The notes: a model not told the origin generated them from the letters alone. Positions 24,111-33,348 are shown, counted from the stretch's first letter. The stretch is 64,000 bases of DNA from Arthrobacter jinronghuae (GCF_025244825.1 NZ_CP104263.1:124001-188000); one strand, 5' to 3'. Numbers and translations: made by a program.

Positions 24111-24979
24111 TGGGACGCAAGCGCCCCGGCAAGGATCCGGTGGACGCCGTGGCGGGCAACGGCCCGGTGGCCGGCACTTATCCGATCGACACGGGAACAT
24201 GTGAACTGGTTCCGGACTCTTTCAGCCCCGACGGTTGGATCCTGATGGTGAACGGAGTGCACAGTTCGCATATCGACCTTGCCGACCCGCGCCACCTGGA
24301 CTTTGAATACATGCGCTGGATCGCCGCCCTGGTGGAATCGCGCTGGCGTGCGGATGCCTCGCTGCGTGCCCTGCACCTGGGTGCAGCGGCGTGTTCGCTG
24401 GCCCGGTACCTGGCCGCCGTATATCCCGGTGCCCGTCAGGTTGCCGTGGAACTGGACGGCAGGCTGGCGGAGCTGGTCCGCGGGTGGTTTGACCTGCCCC
24501 GGGCACCCCTGCTGCGGCTGCGGGTGGGGGAGGCGCGTGCCGTGACTGAAACCCTGCATGAGGACAGCCGCGACCTGGTGATCCGCGATGTCTTTGCCGG
24601 CGCCAAGACACCGGTGCCGCTGACGACGGCGGAATTCACCGCGCAGGTGGCCCGGGTGCTCGCTCCGGGCGGCGTCTATGTGGTGAACTGCGGCGACACG
24701 CCGGACCTGCGCGGCGCCCGGGCCGAAGCCGCCACCATCTGTGCGGCGTTTGCGTACACCGCGGCGATAGCCGATCCGGCCATGCTGAAGGGCCGTCGTT
24801 ACGGCAATATCATCCTGGCCGGCAGTGACACCCCGTTTGCGGAGGATCCGTCCCTGCCCCGCGCCCTGCTGGGGGGAGCGGTTCCCGCCCATCTGTGGGC
24901 GGACGAAAAGGTGCGCAGCTTTGCTGCCGGTTCCAGGCCCCTCCATGACGACCCTGTCCAGGAAGTGCCGGCGGGATAG
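24110..24979 (+). CDS. Spermidine synthase-like methyltransferase-fold protein
   Basis: This 289-residue protein has a Rossmann core like polyamine synthases: ILMVNGVHSSHIDLADP, then ALHLGAAACSLARYLAAVYPGARQVAVELD as the nucleotide-binding motif, and DLVIRDVFAGAKTP in place of the usual catalytic DXXD segment. Such proteins are common in actinobacteria and are often called fused or orphan spermidine synthases; true polyamine synthesis is doubtful because the putrescine-site residues are not evident. It is co-translated with the GNAT gene. Confidence 0.85.
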   Translation: MGRKRPGKDPVDAVAGNGPVAGTYPIDTGTCELVPDSFSPDGWILMVNGVHSSHIDLADPRHLDFEYMRWIAALVESRWRADASLRALHLGAAACSLARYLAAVYPGARQVAVELDGRLAELVRGWFDLPRAPLLRLRVGEARAVTETLHEDSRDLVIRDVFAGAKTPVPLTTAEFTAQVARVLAPGGVYVVNCGDTPDLRGARAEAATICAAFAYTAAIADPAMLKGRRYGNIILAGSDTPFAEDPSLPRALLGGAVPAHLWADEKVRSFAAGSRPLHDDPVQEVPAG

Positions 24980-24993
24980 GCGGTCCGGACCCG

Positions 24994-25043
24994 CCGCGTG
25001 AAGCGCCACGCGGAGCCGAAGGCTGCCAGCCCGACAGCCTCGG
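24994..25043 (+). terminator. Paired hairpins downstream of the synthase-like gene
   Basis: CCGCGTG/CACGCGG (24994-25000 and 25007-25013) and a second stem with GGCTG/CAGCC (25016-25043) lie just after the stop. No clear T tail follows, so this is a weak terminator call. Confidence 0.4.
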
Positions 25044-25044
25044 G

Positions 25045-25075
25045 TTAACAGTCAGCATGCTTACTTCAGTAGGGT
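25045..25075 (+). promoter_or_regulatory. Probable catalase promoter
   Basis: TTAACA (25045-25050) and TAGGGT (25070-25075) are spaced by 19 bp upstream of the catalase gene, giving a leader of about 50 nt with GGAGG before the ATG at 25132. Confidence 0.4.
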
Positions 25076-25131
25076 GGTGAGGACGGCCGCGGCCTTCGGG
25101 CGGCGGTTGGACCAACCACGATGGAGGCTAC

Positions 25132-27345
25132 ATGTTCAGCAAGAACACATCCGATCCCGACCCGCTCGTCCCCGGCGCCCCGGCTCCGCAGGCCCCGGAA
25201 CTGGCCGAACCGACGGAACCCCGCGATCCGCTGCCGCCCAAGCCGGATCAGGACGGACCGGAGACCGTTACCGCTACAGGCGTGGCCACCGGGGCACCGA
25301 AATCCTCCACCTCCCAGAGTGGAAAGTTCCTCACCACCGCGCAGGGCGCACGGCTGCGGGACACAGACCACTCCCTGAAGGCCGGCCCCCGCGGCCCCGT
25401 GCTGCTGCAGGACCACCACCTCCGTGAAAAGATCACCCACTTCGACCACGAGCGCATTCCCGAGCGCGTGGTCCACGCCCGCGGCGCTGCAGCCCACGGT
25501 GTGTTTACGGCCAACGGCGCTGCCGAAGGAGTCACGCAGGCCGGCTTCCTGGCCAAGGGCGTGGAAACCCCCGTCTTTGTTCGCTTCTCCACCGTGCTCG
25601 GCTCCCGCGGTTCCGCGGACACCGTCCGGGACACCCGCGGATTCAGCACCAAGTTCTATACCGCCGAGGGCAACTATGACCTGGTCGGCAATAACATTCC
25701 GGTGTTCTTTATCCAGGACGCCATCAAGTTCCCCGACGTAATCCACGCCGGGAAGCCGCACCCGGACCGTGAGATTCCGCAGGCCCAGAGCGCCCACGAC
25801 ACCTTCTGGGACTTCGTCTCGCTCCACACCGAAGCGCAGCACCACACCATGTGGAACATGTCCGACCGGGGCATCCCCCGCTCCTACCGCACCATGGAAG
25901 GCTTCGGCGTCCACACCTTCCGGCTGATTAACGCCGCCGGTCAAACCACGCTGGTGAAGTTCCACTGGAAGCCCCGCCAGGGCGTGCACTCCCTTGTCTG
26001 GGAAGAAGCGCAGATCATTAACGGCATGGATCCGGACTTCCACCGGCGCGACCTCGCAGACGCGATTGAAGCCGGTGCGTTCCCGCAGTGGGATCTGGGT
26101 ATCCAGGTCTTCCCCGACACCGAAGACGAAATGTTTGAGGGCATCGACCTGCTGGACCCGACCAAGCTCGTCCCCGAGGAACTGGCACCGGTGCAGGTCA
26201 TCGGCACCATGACCCTGAACGCCAACGTCACGAACTACTTCGCGGAAACCGAACAGGTGGCCTTCCACCCCGGACACCTGGTGCCGGGCATCGACGTCAC
26301 CAATGACCCGCTGCTGCAGGGCCGGTTGTTCTCCTACATCGATACGCAGCTGACCCGGCTGGGTGGCCCGAACTTCAGCCAGATTCCCATCAACCGCCCG
26401 CATGCACCGGTCAACGACATGCTTCGGGACGGGTTCCACCAGAGTGCGGACCATTCCGGCGTGGCGCCGTACCAGCCCAACTCGCTCGACGGCGGCTGCC
26501 CCTTTATGGCCGGAGCAGACATGAGTGCCTTCATTGATGTTCCCGTCGAGGTGCCCGCGGCCCGTAAAGTGCGCGAGAATCCCGCCACCTTTGATGACCA
26601 CTACAGCCAGGCGCGGATGTTCTTCCGTTCCCTGACTCCGGTGGAGCAGGACCACGTAGTCCAGGCCTACACATTTGAACTGGGCAAGTGCTATGAGGAG
26701 AACATCCGGCTGCGCCAGCTCCAGTCGCTTGCGAATATCGACAAGCGCCTTGCCGACGACGTGGCCGCCGGCCTGGGCCTCACGGCGCCGGCTCCTGCCC
26801 TCGACGTTGCCAACACCGCCCCCAGCCCTGCGCTCAGCCAGCTCGGCGGCTCTTGGCCGGTGGCAGGTCGGGTGGTCGGTGTTGTCGCCGATGAAGCGTC
26901 CGATCTTGCCTCGGTTTCCGAGGTCCTGGCTGCTATCCACGCGGAGGGCATGGTTCCGCTGGTTATTGCCCCGCACGGCGGCAAGCTGGGTGCGGAAATC
27001 ACTGTCCAGCGGACCTACCTGACGGCCCGCTCCACCGAATTCGACGCCGTGATCGTGGCGGCTTCGGGTGCCGCGGCACCGGATGCGGCGGACAGCCTGG
27101 ATGCCAAGGCGGGCAACCCCGGCGGGCACCCCTCGCTTGACCCGAGGGTCACCCTGCTCCTGGCCGAAGCCTTCCGCCACGCCAAGGCCCTGGGTGCCTG
27201 GGGCGATGGAGGTTCGGTTCTTGCGGCTGCCGGCATCCCCGCGGAAACGGCCGGCGTTGTTGTAGGCGGAGCCACCGAGGTTGCGTCCGGCGTTACCGCG
27301 CTCCTGGCCAACCACCGGGTGTGGGAGCGTTTTCCAACCGCCTAG
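25132..27345 (+). CDS. katE: Large-subunit catalase (HPII/KatE type)
   Basis: Monofunctional haem catalase, 737 residues, breaking down hydrogen peroxide in the cytoplasm. Catalytic His115 is in [13 protein letters not shown], the distal Asn in [13 protein letters not shown] (187/188) and the haem-ligand Tyr402 in [14 protein letters not shown]. The C-terminal part from about 585 ([13 protein letters not shown]) is the flavodoxin/DJ-1-like domain found only in large-subunit catalases. The first 60 residues are Pro/Ala-rich and likely disordered. GGAGG precedes ATG 25132. Monocistronic between hairpins. Confidence 0.97.
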   Translation: MFSKNTSDPDPLVPGAPAPQAPELAEPTEPRDPLPPKPDQDGPETVTATGVATGAPKSSTSQSGKFLTTAQGARLRDTDHSLKAGPRGPVLLQDHHLREKITHFDHERIPERVVHARGAAAHGVFTANGAAEGVTQAGFLAKGVETPVFVRFSTVLGSRGSADTVRDTRGFSTKFYTAEGNYDLVGNNIPVFFIQDAIKFPDVIHAGKPHPDREIPQAQSAHDTFWDFVSLHTEAQHHTMWNMSDRGIPRSYRTMEGFGVHTFRLINAAGQTTLVKFHWKPRQGVHSLVWEEAQIINGMDPDFHRRDLADAIEAGAFPQWDLGIQVFPDTEDEMFEGIDLLDPTKLVPEELAPVQVIGTMTLNANVTNYFAETEQVAFHPGHLVPGIDVTNDPLLQGRLFSYIDTQLTRLGGPNFSQIPINRPHAPVNDMLRDGFHQSADHSGVAPYQPNSLDGGCPFMAGADMSAFIDVPVEVPAARKVRENPATFDDHYSQARMFFRSLTPVEQDHVVQAYTFELGKCYEENIRLRQLQSLANIDKRLADDVAAGLGLTAPAPALDVANTAPSPALSQLGGSWPVAGRVVGVVADEASDLASVSEVLAAIHAEGMVPLVIAPHGGKLGAEITVQRTYLTARSTEFDAVIVAASGAAAPDAADSLDAKAGNPGGHPSLDPRVTLLLAEAFRHAKALGAWGDGGSVLAAAGIPAETAGVVVGGATEVASGVTALLANHRVWERFPTA

Positions 27346-27381
27346 CTGACGCGGTTGCCGGTGCCCAAACCGGATAAAACG

Positions 27382-27411
27382 AGAAGGGATCCGCAGCCGC
27401 GGATCCCTTCT
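27382..27411. terminator. Bidirectional terminator between katE and the purine permease
   Basis: AGAAGGGATCCGC (27382-27394) pairs with GCGGATCCCTTCT (27399-27411) around a 4-nt loop. TTGTTT follows on plus and CGTTTTAT on minus, so it serves both convergent genes. Confidence 0.9.
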
Positions 27412-27444
27412 TGTTTAGCAGTGCTGGGGGGAATAGCTCCCTGC

Positions 27445-28875
27445 CTAGATTCCCACAATCTCCCTGATGGGACCTATGCCGAAGAACAGGGCGAATGCCG
27501 CTGCCACCACGTACATCAGGGGGTGGACCTCACGGCCCCGGCCCTGGAAGACGCGGATGATGGTGAAGGAGATGAACCCGGCACCCAGGCCGTCAGCGAT
27601 CGAGTAGGTGAACGGCATCAGCGTGAAGGTGAGGAAGGACGGCAGGGCCAGCCCGATGTCGCTCCAGTCGATCTTGCCCACCTGGGAGACCATCAGGTAG
27701 CCCACGACCACTAGGGCAGGGGCCACGGCCTCGAACGGCACCAGGTAGATCAGCGGCGTCAGGAACATGGCCACGATGAACAGCAGGCCGGTCACCACGG
27801 AGGCGAGCCCGGTGCGCGCACCTTCGCCGATGCCGGCGCCGGACTCCACGAAAATCTGGTTGGAGGAAACACCGGCACCGCCGCCGGCCACCGCACCTGC
27901 GGCATCCACAAGGAGGACGCGCTCCACGCGGGGGATGTTGCCGTCCTTGTCGATGCTGCCGGCCTCGGTGGCGAGGCCCACCATGGTACCCATCGCGTCG
28001 AAGAAGATGCTGAGCAGGATCACGAAGACCAGCAGCGAGGCGGCAACTCCGCCCAGGGTCTGGAAGGACCCTACGAGGCTGACATCGCCGATCAGGGAGA
28101 GATCCGGAGCAGCCCATTGGGGCATGCTCGGTGTCACCAGCGACCAGCCGGTAGCCACTCCGGCACCCTGGCTGCCCGGATCGGCCAGCCATTCGATAAG
28201 GACAGCGAAAGCGGTCGAGGCGACGATGCCGATGAGGATCGCGCCCCGGACCTTGCGGGACATCAGCACGATGGTCAGCAGCAGGCCGAAGACGAACACC
28301 AGCGTGGGCCACCCCAGCAACTGGCCGCCGTTGCCCAGGCCCAGCGGAACAGTGGTGCCGGCGGCATCCGGATTGCGCCGGACAAAGCCCGCGTTGACCA
28401 GGCCGACCAGCGCTATGAACAGGCCGATACCGACCACGATCGCGGTTTTCAGGCTGGGCGGAACGGCCCGGAAAACGGCGGTACGGAATCCGGTGAGGAC
28501 CAGGATCACCATCGCCAGGCCCGCGATGACTACCAGGCCCATCACGTCAGGCCAGGTCAATCCGTCGTTGGAGGCAACCGTCACGGCCACAAAGGCGTTG
28601 ACACCCAATCCTGTGGCAATCGCGAACGGGTGCTTGGCCCAGATGCCCATAATCAGGGTCAGGACGCCTGCCACCAGGGCGGTGCCCGCGGCAATTGCCG
28701 GGCCGGGCATGGTGTTGCCCATCGAGTCCTCACCGCCGAGGATCAGGGGGTTAAGGACCACGATGTAACTCATGGCGAAGAAAGTGGCCAGGCCACCGCG
28801 CACTTCGGCGGATACGGAGGAACCCCGCTTGGTGATTTCGAAGTAACGGTCCAGCTTTGAACCTTGTTTGAGCAT
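27445..28875 (-). CDS. NCS2-family purine permease (AzgA/guanine-hypoxanthine type)
   Basis: The 476-residue carrier begins LDRYFEITKRGSSVSAEVRGGLATFFAMSYI, the AzgA-subfamily start, with PGPAIAAGTALVAG and GLGVNAFVA next. The conserved NCS2 stretch FFDAMGTMVGLATEAGSID is clear, followed by SSNQIFVESGAGIGEGARTGLASV. About 13 TM helices are predicted. Substrates of the subfamily are adenine, guanine and hypoxanthine. It is monocistronic, convergent with katE and divergent from copC. Confidence 0.93.
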   Translation of the reverse strand: MLKQGSKLDRYFEITKRGSSVSAEVRGGLATFFAMSYIVVLNPLILGGEDSMGNTMPGPAIAAGTALVAGVLTLIMGIWAKHPFAIATGLGVNAFVAVTVASNDGLTWPDVMGLVVIAGLAMVILVLTGFRTAVFRAVPPSLKTAIVVGIGLFIALVGLVNAGFVRRNPDAAGTTVPLGLGNGGQLLGWPTLVFVFGLLLTIVLMSRKVRGAILIGIVASTAFAVLIEWLADPGSQGAGVATGWSLVTPSMPQWAAPDLSLIGDVSLVGSFQTLGGVAASLLVFVILLSIFFDAMGTMVGLATEAGSIDKDGNIPRVERVLLVDAAGAVAGGGAGVSSNQIFVESGAGIGEGARTGLASVVTGLLFIVAMFLTPLIYLVPFEAVAPALVVVGYLMVSQVGKIDWSDIGLALPSFLTFTLMPFTYSIADGLGAGFISFTIIRVFQGRGREVHPLMYVVAAAFALFFGIGPIREIVGI

Positions 28876-28973
28876 GACGCGTCCTCTGAACTGACCAGTG
28901 GGGGGATGGTGAGGGAATCCTGCACTTAGATCTTATCGTTTCGGACATGGCGGTGCCCGGAACGGCGCTCCGT

Positions 28974-28979
28974 TAGGCT
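28974..28979 (+). promoter_or_regulatory. -10 box TAGGCT, leaderless start at 28986
   Basis: TAGGCT ends 6 nt before GTG 28986 with no ribosome binding site between. Confidence 0.7.
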
Positions 28980-28985
28980 GAAACG

Positions 28986-29582
28986 GTGACGATTTCTGTG
29001 CGCTCTTACCTCTCCCGGTCAGCTTTCGCCCCCGTGGCCGCTGTCTTCCTACTCGCCCTCTGCGCGGTGCTGCTGGTATCTGCTCCGCCCGCCGCGGCGC
29101 ATGATGAACTGACGGGCAGCACTCCGGGCAGCGGCTCGGTGCTGGATGCGGCTCCGGAATCCGTGGAGCTGACCTTTTCGAGTGTTCCGGCCGCCATCGG
29201 CTCCGAGGTACGGGTCCTGGATGAGGAGGGAACAGACTGGGCGCAGGGCCCGGTGCGGATCCTGGACAACACCGCCACCCAGCAGCTCCGCACCGGAGCG
29301 CCCGCCGGCAGCTACACGGTTCAGTGGCGCGTGGTGTCCTCTGACGCCCACCCGATCGAGGGGACATTCGGGTTTACGGTGGCAGGCGGCGGCACCGGCA
29401 CCGGCACCCCCGCTCCGTCTACTGCTGCGCCCCTGCCGCCCGCAGCAAGTCAAAGCCCGGTGCTGAACCAGTCCGACGACGCCGGATCCCCGTGGCCGGT
29501 GATCGTGCCGGCAGCGGTGGTGATTCTCGCCGTGGCAGTGCTGATCGCCTTGATCGTGCGCCGGCGGCTGCGCGAGGACTAG
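28986..29582 (+). CDS. CopC-domain copper-binding protein, membrane-anchored
   Basis: The 198-residue protein has a signal peptide (hydrophobic about 16-34, cleavage after APPAAA), so the mature N terminus begins with His-Asp. The CopC domain (about 38-135) shows HDELTGSTPGSG, VELTFSSVPA and WRVVSSDAHPIEGTFGF; the N-terminal His and the DAHP segment are expected copper ligands. A Pro/Ala linker and one C-terminal TM (about 170-190) with RRRL anchor it outside the membrane. It handles extracytoplasmic copper; no CopD gene is adjacent. Confidence 0.92.
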   Translation: MTISVRSYLSRSAFAPVAAVFLLALCAVLLVSAPPAAAHDELTGSTPGSGSVLDAAPESVELTFSSVPAAIGSEVRVLDEEGTDWAQGPVRILDNTATQQLRTGAPAGSYTVQWRVVSSDAHPIEGTFGFTVAGGGTGTGTPAPSTAAPLPPAASQSPVLNQSDDAGSPWPVIVPAAVVILAVAVLIALIVRRRLRED

Positions 29583-29585
29583 CGC

Positions 29586-30227
29586 TCACCCCTGGGTAGG
29601 GGCTTGCGGGGTAGGTGACCCCGCGTCCGCGATTGCCTCACCGGCTGCCTTCGCTTGGCGCATAAGCCCGCGGAGGGACGGCAGCAGGTTTTCGCCGACG
29701 CCGACCAGATATACGCCGATTCCACGCAACGCCTCCACTGCTTCCGGTCCGGCGCCCACGCCCAGCGCCCGGGCCAGCTTCCGCAGATCCGATCTGGAGC
29801 AACTGGTGAGCACCACATAGTCGGCCAGGAGCAGTTCCCTGCCGGTGCGGATGGCCCATTTGCCGCTGGCAGCCGCCGGCGACGGAAGCAGGCCGGCGGG
29901 AGCCGCCAAGGTCATTTCCTGCGCTTCCGAATCCTCCCGGACGTCCAGCCGGTGGCTGGCAGCATAGGCGTGCAGCACGCGCAGCACCTCCAACCGTTCC
30001 GGGAACACCTCCGGCTCTGACGCGGCTTCCCTGATGGTGGCTGCGGCCGGTGCCGGTCCGTGGACCACTATCGAGTCCACGCCCTGGCGGCATAGTTCGG
30101 TGGCCACCGCCAACCCGCTGAGGCCGCAGCCGATCACCACGGCCCCGGTCAGCTCCGTTGCCGCTTCATCTTGCTTTGTTTCCTCATGCCCGGTGGAACC
30201 GGTTTGCGCGTTCGGAGAAGAATCCAC
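29586..30227 (-). CDS. Short Rossmann-fold flavoprotein-like protein, possibly truncated
   Basis: This 213-residue protein has one clear dinucleotide site near residue 30: VVIGCGLSGLAVATELCRQG (GxGxxG) with a following strand IVVHG. It then diverges and ends after YVVLTSCSRSDLRKLARALG and GVYLVGVGENLLPSLRG. FAD-dependent oxidoreductases with this start are usually 350 residues or more, so substrate-binding parts are missing. The start is placed at GTG 30227 with GGAAGGA upstream; a TTG at 30275 preceded by TAGGGT is an alternative. It is convergent with copC with a 3-bp gap. It may be a remnant or a small NAD(P)-binding protein. Confidence 0.6.
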   Translation of the reverse strand: MDSSPNAQTGSTGHEETKQDEAATELTGAVVIGCGLSGLAVATELCRQGVDSIVVHGPAPAAATIREAASEPEVFPERLEVLRVLHAYAASHRLDVREDSEAQEMTLAAPAGLLPSPAAASGKWAIRTGRELLLADYVVLTSCSRSDLRKLARALGVGAGPEAVEALRGIGVYLVGVGENLLPSLRGLMRQAKAAGEAIADAGSPTPQAPTQG

Positions 30228-30395
30228 GCAGTCGTTCCTTCCGACGGTCTTGGTAACCCTCCCCACAGGCTTCAAGGCGGCACCCTATAGGCACTTGCCC
30301 TGCAGCGGTAGCGTGACCGGGCACCCGGCGCGGTACGCTACTGCCAACGACAGCCGGAAGGGGACTTGCCGGTTGGGGACCCGAAGGAGCGGCAT

Positions 30396-31400
30396 ATGAC
30401 TGATTCGACCTGGGGTACAGGGCCCGGCGCTGAGGGGCCTGCGGGCATCGTCGTCGGCGTGGACGGATCCGACCAAAGCATCTGCGCCCTGTTCTGGGCT
30501 GCCCGGGAGGCGCGGCGGCGGCAGTGCCCGCTGCACGTAGTGACGGCGTACACGGTGCCCATTTTCGCCGCTTCCTCGATGGACGCCGGCTACACCACGG
30601 TTGATGACGCAATGATCCGGGACGGCGCCCAGCAGGTGCTGGATGAAGCCGTGGAGCGGATCAGCCACTACGGGGTTGAAGTAATTCCCCGGGTGGAGAC
30701 CGGAGATGCGGCCGCAGTCCTGCTGGAGCTTTCCGAAGACGCGGACCTCATGGTCGTGGGTTCACGCGGCCGCGGCGGTTTTGTCGGGCGCCTGCTGGGT
30801 TCGGTCTCCAGTGCCCTCCCCGCGCACGCGAAGTGCCCTACCGTCGTGGTGCCGCTGCGGACCGCCGGACGGCTTCCCGACTCGGGAGTGCGGCCCCCGG
30901 CAAACTCGCCGGACCCGGATGCCGTGCACCGCGCCGTCGTCGTCGGAGTGGACGGCTCGGAACAGGGCCGCGCCGCATCGCTCGTTGCGGCCGAACAGGC
31001 GCGGAGTATGGGCCTGCCGCTGCGTATTCTGTGCGCGCTGCCGCCGTTCACCGGCTCGCTGGCCTGGGTGCCTGCCCCGCTGGACATCGAGGCGCTGCAT
31101 GCGGAACTGCATGAACAGCTCGACGCCGGCCGGGACTGGCTGCAGAGCCACTTCCCGGGACTGGAAATGACCGTTGAACTGGTTGACGGGTCCCCGGGCG
31201 AGATCCTGATTGAACGCACCGCAAAGGTTGAACTCCTGGTGCTGGGCACCCGCGGCCGCGGCGGCTTTGCCGGCATGCTGATGGGGTCCACCAGCCAGAG
31301 CGTGCTGCACCACGCCAAGGGTCCGCTGATGGTGGTGCCGGACCACGAGGATCCGAGGCTGCTGGACCGGCCTGACTTCGGCCCCATGGTTGCGGAGTAG
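30396..31400 (+). CDS. Tandem universal stress protein
   Basis: The 334-residue product contains two UspA domains (about 17-155 and 180-320). Each has the ATP-binding signature: VVGSRGRGGFVGRLLGSVS in the first and VLGTRGRGGFAGMLMGSTS in the second, and each begins with V-G-V-D-G-S. The start is ATG 30396 with GAAGGAG upstream, not the earlier in-frame codon at 30366. Double-Usp proteins in actinobacteria respond to hypoxia or stationary phase. It is monocistronic and nearly abuts the convergent CDF gene. Confidence 0.95.
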   Translation: MTDSTWGTGPGAEGPAGIVVGVDGSDQSICALFWAAREARRRQCPLHVVTAYTVPIFAASSMDAGYTTVDDAMIRDGAQQVLDEAVERISHYGVEVIPRVETGDAAAVLLELSEDADLMVVGSRGRGGFVGRLLGSVSSALPAHAKCPTVVVPLRTAGRLPDSGVRPPANSPDPDAVHRAVVVGVDGSEQGRAASLVAAEQARSMGLPLRILCALPPFTGSLAWVPAPLDIEALHAELHEQLDAGRDWLQSHFPGLEMTVELVDGSPGEILIERTAKVELLVLGTRGRGGFAGMLMGSTSQSVLHHAKGPLMVVPDHEDPRLLDRPDFGPMVAE

Positions 31401-31415
31401 CAGCCTCCCGCGTAC

Positions 31416-32345
31416 TTAGGCGTGCTGCTGGCCCTCGTGCACGGCATGGCTGGCGGGCTCCAGCTGGAAGGTGCAGTGCTCGGTGTCGAAATGGCTGCTC
31501 AGGCACCTGGTCAGCCGGTCCAGTACGGTGTCCAGGCCGTCCGGAGTGAGGTGCTCCTCCTCCACCACCACGTGTGCGGAGAACACCGGAACGCCGGAGG
31601 TGATGGTCCAGATGTGGATGTCGTGCGCGTCGGACACCCCGTCCACAGACACAATGTGGTTGCGGATCATGCCCACGTCCACGCCCTGCGGGGTGGCCTC
31701 CAGCAGCACATCGATCACTTCCCGCAGCAGCGACCAGGCCCGCGGGGCAATCATCAGGGCAATCAGGAACGAGGCCCAGGTATCCGCCTGCTGATAGCCG
31801 GTGGTCATGATGACGACGGCGGAAACCACCACGGCAGCCGAGCCCAGGAGATCCCCCAGCACTTCCAGGTAGGCGCCTCGCACATTCAGGGATTCCTTGC
31901 GTCCGGCATGCAGGACCAGCAGGGAAATGAGGTTGGCCAGGCCGCCGACGACGGCGAACGGCAGCATCAGCCCCGTGTCGACGTCGGGCTCGCTGCCCAG
32001 GCGGCGGACCGCCTCGACGAAGATCACTACGGCAATCACGATCAGCAGCACGGCATTGGCCAAGGCGGCCAGGACTTCGGCCCGCTGGTAGCCGTAGGTC
32101 CGCCGGTTTGTGGCCGGCCGGGCGGCAATCCAGGCCGCGAACAGCGCAATGGAAACGCCTGCTGCGTCGGAAAGCATGTGGCCGGCGTCGGCAAGCAGCG
32201 CCAGCGACCCCGAAAGCAGGGCGCCGGCAACCTGGATCAGGACCACCGAGATGGTGATGAGGAAAACGATCAGGAGGCGCCGCCGGTGCTTACCGGTAGC
32301 GGTGACTGTGCCCAGTCCGTGGCTGTGCCCGTGATGTTCACCCAT
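31416..32345 (-). CDS. Cation diffusion facilitator (zinc/cadmium exporter, CzcD-like)
   Basis: This 309-residue antiporter has six TM helices followed by a cytoplasmic domain. The N terminus is His-rich (HHGHSHG). The TM2 metal-site motif LLADAGHMLSDAAGV holds H-x3-D, and the TM5 part (YLEVLGDLLGSAAVV) has the matching x3-D arrangement. The C-terminal dimer domain has SDAHDIHIW and ends His-rich (HAVHEGQQHA). It probably exports Zn or related divalent metals. A TAGCCT box lies 6 nt before the start, so it is likely leaderless. Confidence 0.93.
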   Translation of the reverse strand: MGEHHGHSHGLGTVTATGKHRRRLLIVFLITISVVLIQVAGALLSGSLALLADAGHMLSDAAGVSIALFAAWIAARPATNRRTYGYQRAEVLAALANAVLLIVIAVVIFVEAVRRLGSEPDVDTGLMLPFAVVGGLANLISLLVLHAGRKESLNVRGAYLEVLGDLLGSAAVVVSAVVIMTTGYQQADTWASFLIALMIAPRAWSLLREVIDVLLEATPQGVDVGMIRNHIVSVDGVSDAHDIHIWTITSGVPVFSAHVVVEEEHLTPDGLDTVLDRLTRCLSSHFDTEHCTFQLEPASHAVHEGQQHA

Positions 32346-32351
32346 GCTTAA

Positions 32352-32357
32352 AGGCTA
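32352..32357 (-). promoter_or_regulatory. -10 box TAGCCT, leaderless CDF gene
   Basis: On the minus strand TAGCCT ends 6 nt before ATG 32345. It overlaps the stop region of the upstream metallopeptidase gene. Confidence 0.6.
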
Positions 32358-32726
32358 GCCCCAGCCCAGTTCGTGCAGCCGCTCGTCGTCGATGCCGAAG
32401 TGATGGGCCACCTCATGGATGACGGTGATGCGGACCTCGTCCACTACTTCCTCCCGGCTGTCGCACATCCGCAGCAAGGGCCCGCGGAACACCACAATCC
32501 GGTCCGGCAGGGAACCCGCATCCCACCAGGAATCCCGCTCGGTCAGCGGGGTCCCTTCGTAGACCCCCAGCAGTTCCGTGTCCGGATCTTCGTGCGGGCC
32601 CGGCACATACTCGTCCTCAATGAAGACCGCCACGTTGTTCATGGCGCGGGACAGGTCCGCTGGAATGGAGTCGAGGGCGGCTTCCACGCAGGCGTCGAAC
32701 TCATCCGGATTCATCTCGATTGGCAC
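32355..32726 (-). CDS. Minimal zinc metallopeptidase-like protein (COG3824)
   Basis: The 123-residue product ends with HEVAHHFGIDDERLHELGWG, an HExxH zincin motif with a downstream Asp/Glu, typical of the small metallopeptidase family. The middle has IVVFRGPLLRMC. The family is predicted to hydrolyse peptides but is little studied. The start is GTG 32726, with TACAGT 6 nt upstream; ATG 32714 in the same frame is an alternative. A CDF gene starts 10 bp after its stop. Confidence 0.88.
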   Translation of the reverse strand: MPIEMNPDEFDACVEAALDSIPADLSRAMNNVAVFIEDEYVPGPHEDPDTELLGVYEGTPLTERDSWWDAGSLPDRIVVFRGPLLRMCDSREEVVDEVRITVIHEVAHHFGIDDERLHELGWG

Positions 32727-32732
32727 CCCTCC

Positions 32733-32738
32733 ACTGTA
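32733..32738 (-). promoter_or_regulatory. -10 box TACAGT, leaderless metallopeptidase gene
   Basis: On the minus strand TACAGT ends 6 nt before GTG 32726; the GGAGGG between is too close to act as a normal ribosome site. Confidence 0.55.
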
Positions 32739-32764
32739 GTGGCGCAGGCCTCACCGGAAGCGTT

Positions 32765-32793
32765 TTGGATATTCCGGAAATAAGCCCTATAGT
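32765..32793 (+). promoter_or_regulatory. tRNA operon promoter
   Basis: TTGGAT (32765-32770) and TATAGT (32788-32793) are separated by exactly 17 bp, the best sigma-70 type match I find in the window. tRNA-Glu begins 66 bp later. Confidence 0.75.
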
Positions 32794-32859
32794 TTTAGAG
32801 TCCACAACGGAGCGAAACGACTGGTTCACCAGCCGCTTCAATCCATGTGTGTTCTGTTG

Positions 32860-32932
32860 GCCCCCATCGTCTAGCGGCCTAGGACACCGCCCTTTCACGG
32901 CGGCGGCACGGGTTCGAATCCCGTTGGGGGTA
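32860..32932 (+). tRNA. tRNA-Glu (anticodon UUC)
   Basis: Acceptor GCCCCCA pairs with TGGGGGT; the anticodon stem CCGCC/GGCGG encloses loop CTTTCAC, giving TTC. The T-loop GGTTCGAATCC is standard. CCA is not encoded. Confidence 0.97.
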
Positions 32933-32991
32933 CTCAGGAGTGGTAAATGAGCCGGTGAGAATCTGGTAGAGTTTACACTCGTGAAATGCAA

Positions 32992-33065
32992 GGCCCTGTA
33001 GCGCAGCTGGTTAGCGCGCCGCCCTGTCACGGCGGAGGTCGCGGGTTCAAGTCCCGTCAGGGTCG
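32992..33065 (+). tRNA. tRNA-Asp (anticodon GUC)
   Basis: Acceptor GGCCCTG pairs with CAGGGTC; the anticodon loop CTGTCAC between CCGCC and GGCGG gives GTC. T-loop GGTTCAAGTCC. It lies 59 bp after tRNA-Glu, probably in one transcript. Confidence 0.97.
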
Positions 33066-33121
33066 CTCAGATTTTCTGAAGCGATTTGGAAGATCTCGGT
33101 GATCATCGGTTGATGATGCCA

Positions 33122-33194
33122 GGCTCTGTAGCTCAGTTGGTAGAGCGTTCGACTGAAAATCGAAAGGTCACCGGATCGACGCCGGTCGGAGCCA
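33122..33194 (+). tRNA. tRNA-Phe (anticodon GAA)
   Basis: Acceptor GGCTCTG pairs with CGGAGCC with one G-T pair; loop CTGAAAA between TTCGA and TCGAA gives GAA. It is the last tRNA of the cluster, followed by a terminator. Confidence 0.97.
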
Positions 33195-33200
33195 CCAGCT

Positions 33201-33248
33201 AAAACCCCGTAGCTGTCTCGCAGGAGACAGGACGGGGTTTTTCTTTTT
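33201..33248 (+). terminator. Terminator of the tRNA cluster
   Basis: AAAACCCCGT (33201-33210) pairs with ACGGGGTTTT (33232-33241), with inner stem GTCTC/GAGAC, then TCTTTTTG. Confidence 0.92.
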
Positions 33249-33336
33249 GACCGTTGTGAGCTGCCCGGCCGGCCCGGCGCGCACGCAGCGCTGACAGCCC
33301 GGCTGCTGCGCCCTGCAAAACGTCCGGCTGCCGGGA

Positions 33337-33342
33337 TACGCT
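33337..33342 (+). promoter_or_regulatory. -10 box TACGCT, leaderless start of the Asp23 cluster
   Basis: TACGCT ends 6 nt before ATG 33349 and no ribosome binding site is seen. Confidence 0.7.
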
Positions 33343-33348
33343 GAACCC

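Noticed and set aside
25066..27315. Minus-strand ORF of 749 aa opposite katE
   Set aside because: Antisense frame of a highly conserved catalase; Gly/Arg/Val-rich without motifs.
32860..33248. tRNA cluster as integration site of a mobile element
   Set aside because: No integrase, no direct repeat of a tRNA 3' end and no composition shift; the following genes are chromosomal Asp23 genes.
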